NCBI GenBank assembly: GCA_034439975.1
Contig: JAWXBK010000003.1
Coordinates: forward strand, 50,599 to 114,598
From: JAWXBK01 sp034439975
GTDB taxonomy: Bacteria; Pseudomonadota; Alphaproteobacteria; Dongiales; Dongiaceae
Length of the DNA stretch: 64,000 bases
Direction: 5' to 3'
In this document: positions 60,797-64,000 of the stretch, piece after piece
Numbering within the stretch: position 1 is the stretch's first letter
How the letters are laid out: every line of letters starts with the position of its first letter
Position numbers and translations under genes: made by a program
The notes under the pieces: model-generated
What the model was told of the DNA's origin: nothing
The model's database searches: none
The model's input: only the letters and a program-made list of their open reading frames with translations

Positions 60797-61375
60797 ATGA
60801 GCGCGAATGCAATGAAGAAGCCCGTTGCCAATGTCGTCAACGGTATCGATGTCGATACGCTGATGGAGCGTGTCGGGGAAATCACGGCCGATCCGGCGAA
60901 GGGCATGGTCGAGTTCCATGTCAAATCCGCCTGGAAAGGCCAGACCCGCAGCGAAGCGACCGTCGAATCGTACAAGCTCGGCGGCGAGACGTTCAATCGT
61001 CGCTTCACGTTCGGCATCGATGAGCCGTTCGAGCTGCTGGGCGAAAATACGGCGCCGAACCCGCAGGAATATCTGATGGCGGCGCTCAATGCCTGCGTCA
61101 TGGTTGGTTACGTGGCCGGCGCCGCGATCCGCGGCATCAAACTCGAGAGCGTCGAGATCGAGACGCAGGGCGAGCTCGACCTGCGTGGCTTCCTCGGCAT
61201 CGATCCCGATGTGAAGCCGGGCTATGACCGGTTGCGCTACACCGTACGCATCAAGGGCAACGGCACCGCCGAGCAGTTCCGCGAGATCCACGAAGCGGTC
61301 ATCAAGACCTCGCCGAACTACTTCAACATTGCGAAGCCGGTAGCGATCGACGCCGATCTCGTCGTCGTGAAGTAG
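60797..61375 (+). CDS. OsmC family protein
   Basis: The 192-aa OsmC/Ohr-fold protein has NPQEYLMAALNACVMVGYVAGA with the first redox Cys (ALNACV). The second Cys of classic peroxidases is replaced: the later motif reads KTSPNYFNIAKP instead of a CPV-type one. It is therefore probably not a canonical two-Cys peroxidase. It starts 68 bp after the diiron protein gene, likely in the same transcript, which suggests a joint redox or stress role. Confidence 0.85.
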   Translation: MSANAMKKPVANVVNGIDVDTLMERVGEITADPAKGMVEFHVKSAWKGQTRSEATVESYKLGGETFNRRFTFGIDEPFELLGENTAPNPQEYLMAALNACVMVGYVAGAAIRGIKLESVEIETQGELDLRGFLGIDPDVKPGYDRLRYTVRIKGNGTAEQFREIHEAVIKTSPNYFNIAKPVAIDADLVVVK

Positions 61376-61392
61376 GCGGCAAATTTCGTCCT

Positions 61393-61417
61393 CCTCTCCC
61401 CCAGATTGGGGGAGAGG
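61393..61417. repeat. REP-like 11-bp inverted repeat (copy 1)
   Basis: CCTCTCCCCCA and TGGGGGAGAGG pair over 11 bp around a 3-nt loop, 18 bp after the OsmC stop. The CTCTCCCC...GGGGAGAG core is a common dispersed intergenic repeat in proteobacteria and may end convergent transcription. Confidence 0.6.
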
Positions 61418-61473
61418 GCAGGGTGAGGGGCTCACATCCGCACCCGGCCGCATTCGCGATTGTTCGTGCAACC

Positions 61474-61499
61474 ACCCTCTCCCGCAGGCGGGAGAGGGT
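61474..61499. repeat. REP-like 12-bp inverted repeat (copy 2)
   Basis: ACCCTCTCCCGC and GCGGGAGAGGGT form a perfect 12-bp stem with almost no loop, 17 bp from the convergent regulator's stop. With copy 1 it forms a bidirectional repeat pair between OsmC and the regulator gene. Confidence 0.6.
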
Positions 61500-61515
61500 T
61501 TGCATTGAACGACGT

Positions 61516-63552
61516 CTACGCCACCGCTTCGGCCTCGAGCCCTGCCAGACGCAGGCCGCTCAGCAGGATTTCCAGATGTTCAGGATTGCGGAACGGATAT
61601 GTGGCCCGCACGATCTCTTCGTTGAATCCCGGCTCCAGCGCTTTTGCCCGTTCCAGCGTATCCCGTGCCTCGTCGATCATCCCGAGATGGGCGAGCGAAG
61701 CGGCGAGGCGATGATAGACCCGGGCATAATCCGGCCGGATCGAAACCGCCTTGCGCGCATAGGTGACCGAATCCTCGAACTGCCGGAGCTGCAGATAGGA
61801 AAGCGCCATGTCGGCGAGTAGCGAGGCATTGTTGGCATAGCGCGGATCGAGTCGGAGCACCGTGCGCAAATGCGTGAGCCCCTGTTCGGGTAACCCGGAA
61901 AATTCGTAGACGCAGGCCGCAGAGTGATGCGCGATCGACGAGCTCGGATTGAGCGCGACCGCCCGCTTCTGTCGTTCGATGGCACTCTCATAGTCGCGCC
62001 GGTTCCAGATGTCGCACAGGCCCAGAATGGTATGCGCGACCCAGTCGGATTCGTCGAGCGAGAGCGCCATGCGCGCGCCGCGTTCCGATTCCCGGAACGA
62101 ATGCCCGAGATCCGTTGACCAGCCCATCACTCCGTCGATCCAGTGGCAATGCGCGAGGCTCGACCAGCCGGTCGAGAGATGCGGATCGAGCGCGATCGCT
62201 TCCTCAAGCAGTCGCCCGGCTTCCTTGTTCTTCTCCCGGGTCAGTTCCCATTTCAACCAGTTGCCGCGCATGACGCGATCCCACGCTGTCATATCGTCGG
62301 TCGGCTTGCGGAGCGAGCGCTCATGCTCGGCGCGCTGCACTTCCGGTTCGATGCTGGAGACGATCTTCTCGGTAATCTCGTCCTGCACCGCGAACAATTC
62401 GGCGAGCGTCACGTCGTAGCGTCCGGCCCAGAGATTATGGCGCGTCGGTGCGTCGATCAGGCTCACCGTGATCCGTACCTGGTCTCCCGTCCGCCGCACG
62501 CTGCCGGTGACGGCATAGCGCGCCTCGACCTGACGGGCGATGTCCGTCACGTCCGCGCCGGCATTGGCGTAACTCAGGCTCGAACTCGCGCCGATCACCG
62601 GGAACCAGCGCCAGCAGGCGAGCCCGCTGGTAATGTCGTAGGTGATGCCCTGCGCGAAATAAGCCTGCTCCGCATCGCCGCCGAGATTGGCGAACGGCAT
62701 GACCAGGACGACCGGCCGGTCGGGCGCGAAGAAACCACGCCGGATCGCCGGCGCTGTCGCGCCCGGTCGCGCCGCGCCGGTCACCAGCGTATCTTCCTCC
62801 TCGCCGTCCTCTTCCGAGGTAACGCCGCTTGCCTTGATCTCTTCGTAGGTACGGATCGTGATGAAATCCGGCTCGACGCCCAGTTCCTTGTGCAGCAGCT
62901 CGGCGCAGCGCTGATACTGCAACAGTGCCTGCGAGCGATCGCCGCTCTTGGCGTGGATGCGCATGATCAGCCGGTGCGATTTCTCGCGCAGCGGATTGAG
63001 ATCGAGCAGCCGTCGTGCGATCGCCATCGCCTCGTCGTATCGGCCGGTTGCCTTGTAATGCTTGCCGAGCCGGTAGAGCACGGATGCGGCGACGTCCTGA
63101 AGGCGTGTCCGCTCGGCCTCGAGCCATTCGGTGAAGGCGGCATCGCGGATCGAAAATCCGGCCAGCAGCGGTCCGCGATAGAGCTGCGCCGCGGCCAGCA
63201 GCGCATCGGGTTCGGAAGATGCGGCGAGCCGTTCGAACTCGGCGACGTCGGTGCGCACCGCCGCCAGGTTGAGCGACACCGTGTCGCCCGCGACCCCGAT
63301 CGCATCCTCGCCTTCGGGCCCGAGCAGCTTGCGCAGGCTGTAGAGCGTCTGGCGCAGGCTCTGGCGCGCCTGTTGGTCGAACCGGTCGCCCCAAAGCAGG
63401 CCCATCAACTTTTCCCGGCTGGCCGACTGGCCCCGCGCCGCCGCCAGATAGGCCAGCAGCGCCAACGATTTGCGGCTGGGCACCGCGATATCGGCGCCAT
63501 TCGCATCGGCAAGCTGTGGATCGCCAAGAAGGATGAGGGTAAGCGCAGACAT
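61516..63552 (-). CDS. BTAD/SARP-like transcriptional regulator with TolB-like and TPR domains
   Basis: The 678-aa protein has an OmpR-type winged-helix DNA-binding domain (about 1-95, PSRKSLALLAYLAAARGQ, QSLRQTLYSLRKLLG), a bacterial transcriptional activation domain (about 100-245, EWLEAERTRLQDVAASVLYRLG and LHKELGVEPDF), a TolB-like alpha/beta domain (about 275-400, MPFANLGGDAEQAYFAQGITYD) and a TPR array (about 450-650). It belongs to the DnrI/AfsR-like or adenylate-cyclase-linked regulator group but has no ATPase or cyclase domain. I chose the ATG at 63552. Three direct-repeat promoters in this region fit its expected binding mode. Confidence 0.85.
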   Translation of the reverse strand: MSALTLILLGDPQLADANGADIAVPSRKSLALLAYLAAARGQSASREKLMGLLWGDRFDQQARQSLRQTLYSLRKLLGPEGEDAIGVAGDTVSLNLAAVRTDVAEFERLAASSEPDALLAAAQLYRGPLLAGFSIRDAAFTEWLEAERTRLQDVAASVLYRLGKHYKATGRYDEAMAIARRLLDLNPLREKSHRLIMRIHAKSGDRSQALLQYQRCAELLHKELGVEPDFITIRTYEEIKASGVTSEEDGEEEDTLVTGAARPGATAPAIRRGFFAPDRPVVLVMPFANLGGDAEQAYFAQGITYDITSGLACWRWFPVIGASSSLSYANAGADVTDIARQVEARYAVTGSVRRTGDQVRITVSLIDAPTRHNLWAGRYDVTLAELFAVQDEITEKIVSSIEPEVQRAEHERSLRKPTDDMTAWDRVMRGNWLKWELTREKNKEAGRLLEEAIALDPHLSTGWSSLAHCHWIDGVMGWSTDLGHSFRESERGARMALSLDESDWVAHTILGLCDIWNRRDYESAIERQKRAVALNPSSSIAHHSAACVYEFSGLPEQGLTHLRTVLRLDPRYANNASLLADMALSYLQLRQFEDSVTYARKAVSIRPDYARVYHRLAASLAHLGMIDEARDTLERAKALEPGFNEEIVRATYPFRNPEHLEILLSGLRLAGLEAEAVA

Positions 63553-63664
63553 TCGGGTCCGGGCGGTCGGCTGATGGTTTCGCGTGAATGCCGGATTATT
63601 GAGCAACGACCGACGGAGCGGAAGCCCATCCTTGAGCGGCCGAAAAGGCGTCAAACCCCTATCG

Positions 63665-63761
63665 TGACAGGAAAATGATGACCTTTTGACGGGCTCCCGG
63701 ACAAACCAGCCTTTGGCCTGACGCCCGGCATGACGGCGCTTTGACCCCCGATCCCGATATT
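63665..63761 (+). promoter_or_regulatory. SARP-like direct-repeat region ahead of the last gene
   Basis: Three TGA(C/T) sites at 63665, 63676 and 63687 (11-bp steps) are followed by TGACG at 63719, TGACG at 63731 and TGACC at 63742 (12 and 11 bp), then CCCGATATT at 63753 with GATATT as -10. The last three sites and the -10 match the spacing at 58038-58068 and 59738-59768. It also lies between the regulator gene (63552) and the divergent gene at 63848, so it might serve autoregulation. Confidence 0.55.
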
Positions 63762-63847
63762 CCGGGTGTCAGCGAGGGCGATTTCCGGCCCCCATTCGGT
63801 TTCCCCCCGCTGGCGGTGCAATCGGTTTTGGACAGGAGGGAATGACA

Positions 63848-64000
63848 ATGTCGAACCATGCAATGCACTCGATGGCGAGCCAGGAGATCGGTTTCATGCC
63901 TGCCGGCCGCGCGGCCGGCTTCAAGATGGATGGTCGCGATTCGGGCCTGATGGCTCGTGCGGGCCGCATGGCCGCCGACGCCTGGGTCAATTATCGCACC
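63848..64000 (+). CDS. Partial gene running off the window, unknown function
   Basis: Only the first 51 codons are visible: MSNHAMHSMASQEIGFMPAG and GFKMDGRDSGLMARAGRMAADAWVNYRT. The start is Met- and Gly-rich. The ATG at 63848 has GGAGG 8 nt upstream; one at 63842 is too close to it. A direct-repeat promoter lies about 90 bp upstream. No domain is recognisable and the family cannot be assigned. Confidence 0.5.
   Translation, partial: MSNHAMHSMASQEIGFMPAGRAAGFKMDGRDSGLMARAGRMAADAWVNYRT

Overview
The window is a GC-rich, densely coded stretch of bacterial chromosome, most likely from an alphaproteobacterium. The basis is codon use, a fused urease gamma/beta subunit, an XDH-type nicotinate dehydrogenase next to a 6-hydroxynicotinate-reductase-like gene, TTC38- and OsmC-type genes, and Tat/Sec signals typical of that class. 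This is inferred from protein families, not from a search. I see no rRNA, tRNA, CRISPR array, phage or insertion sequence. The content is almost entirely catabolic and transport modules for small nitrogen compounds.

Left part (1-21.3 kb, mostly + strand). Three paralogous Lrp/AsnC regulators each sit at the head of a small module: a TIM-barrel isomerase-like protein; a type III glutamine-synthetase-like ligase plus a MetX-like hydrolase; and an ABC importer with two tandem, closely related binding proteins. The importer runs into hypB, hypA, two adjacent ureohydrolase-family genes and a complete urease cluster (ureE, ureF, fused ureAB, ureC, ureG, ureD). The first ureohydrolase keeps all six metal ligands and the second has lost three. 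Together with dedicated HypA/HypB nickel-insertion proteins, this looks like a nickel-dependent guanidine (or N-alkylguanidine) hydrolase, possibly heteromeric, that feeds urea to urease. hypB appears to start at a rare ATT codon.

Middle (21.3-43 kb). After a 640-bp stretch holding two gene remnants come two histone-deacetylase-like amidohydrolases flanking a branched-chain-type ABC importer, an alpha/beta hydrolase, and a DUF1538 membrane protein with two small P-II-like partners. A nicotinate island follows: enamidase on +, and on - nicotinamidase, nicotinate dehydrogenase (FAD and fused FeS/Mo subunits), a 6-hydroxynicotinate-reductase-like protein, UPF0280, two DUF1185 paralogues (one frameshifted at its end) and a MarR regulator.

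Right part (43-64 kb). An eight-gene minus-strand operon combines nucleoside hydrolase, ribokinase, a PotABCD-type importer, an isochorismatase-type hydrolase and a GH63/MGH1-like glycosidase. Placed beside nicotinamidase, it could feed nicotinamide nucleosides into the nicotinate route. Then come two tandem PhyH-type dioxygenases behind a 16-bp perfect palindrome, an FAD oxidoreductase followed by a broken GcvT/DmdA-like gene, ExoD, a cupin and an amidinotransferase-fold hydrolase. The last 6 kb hold a TTC38-like protein, a diiron protein, OsmC, and a large BTAD/SARP-like regulator with TPRs. Three promoters in this last part share an identical 11-bp-spaced TGAC repeat architecture ahead of the -10 box, which suggests a small regulon of that regulator.
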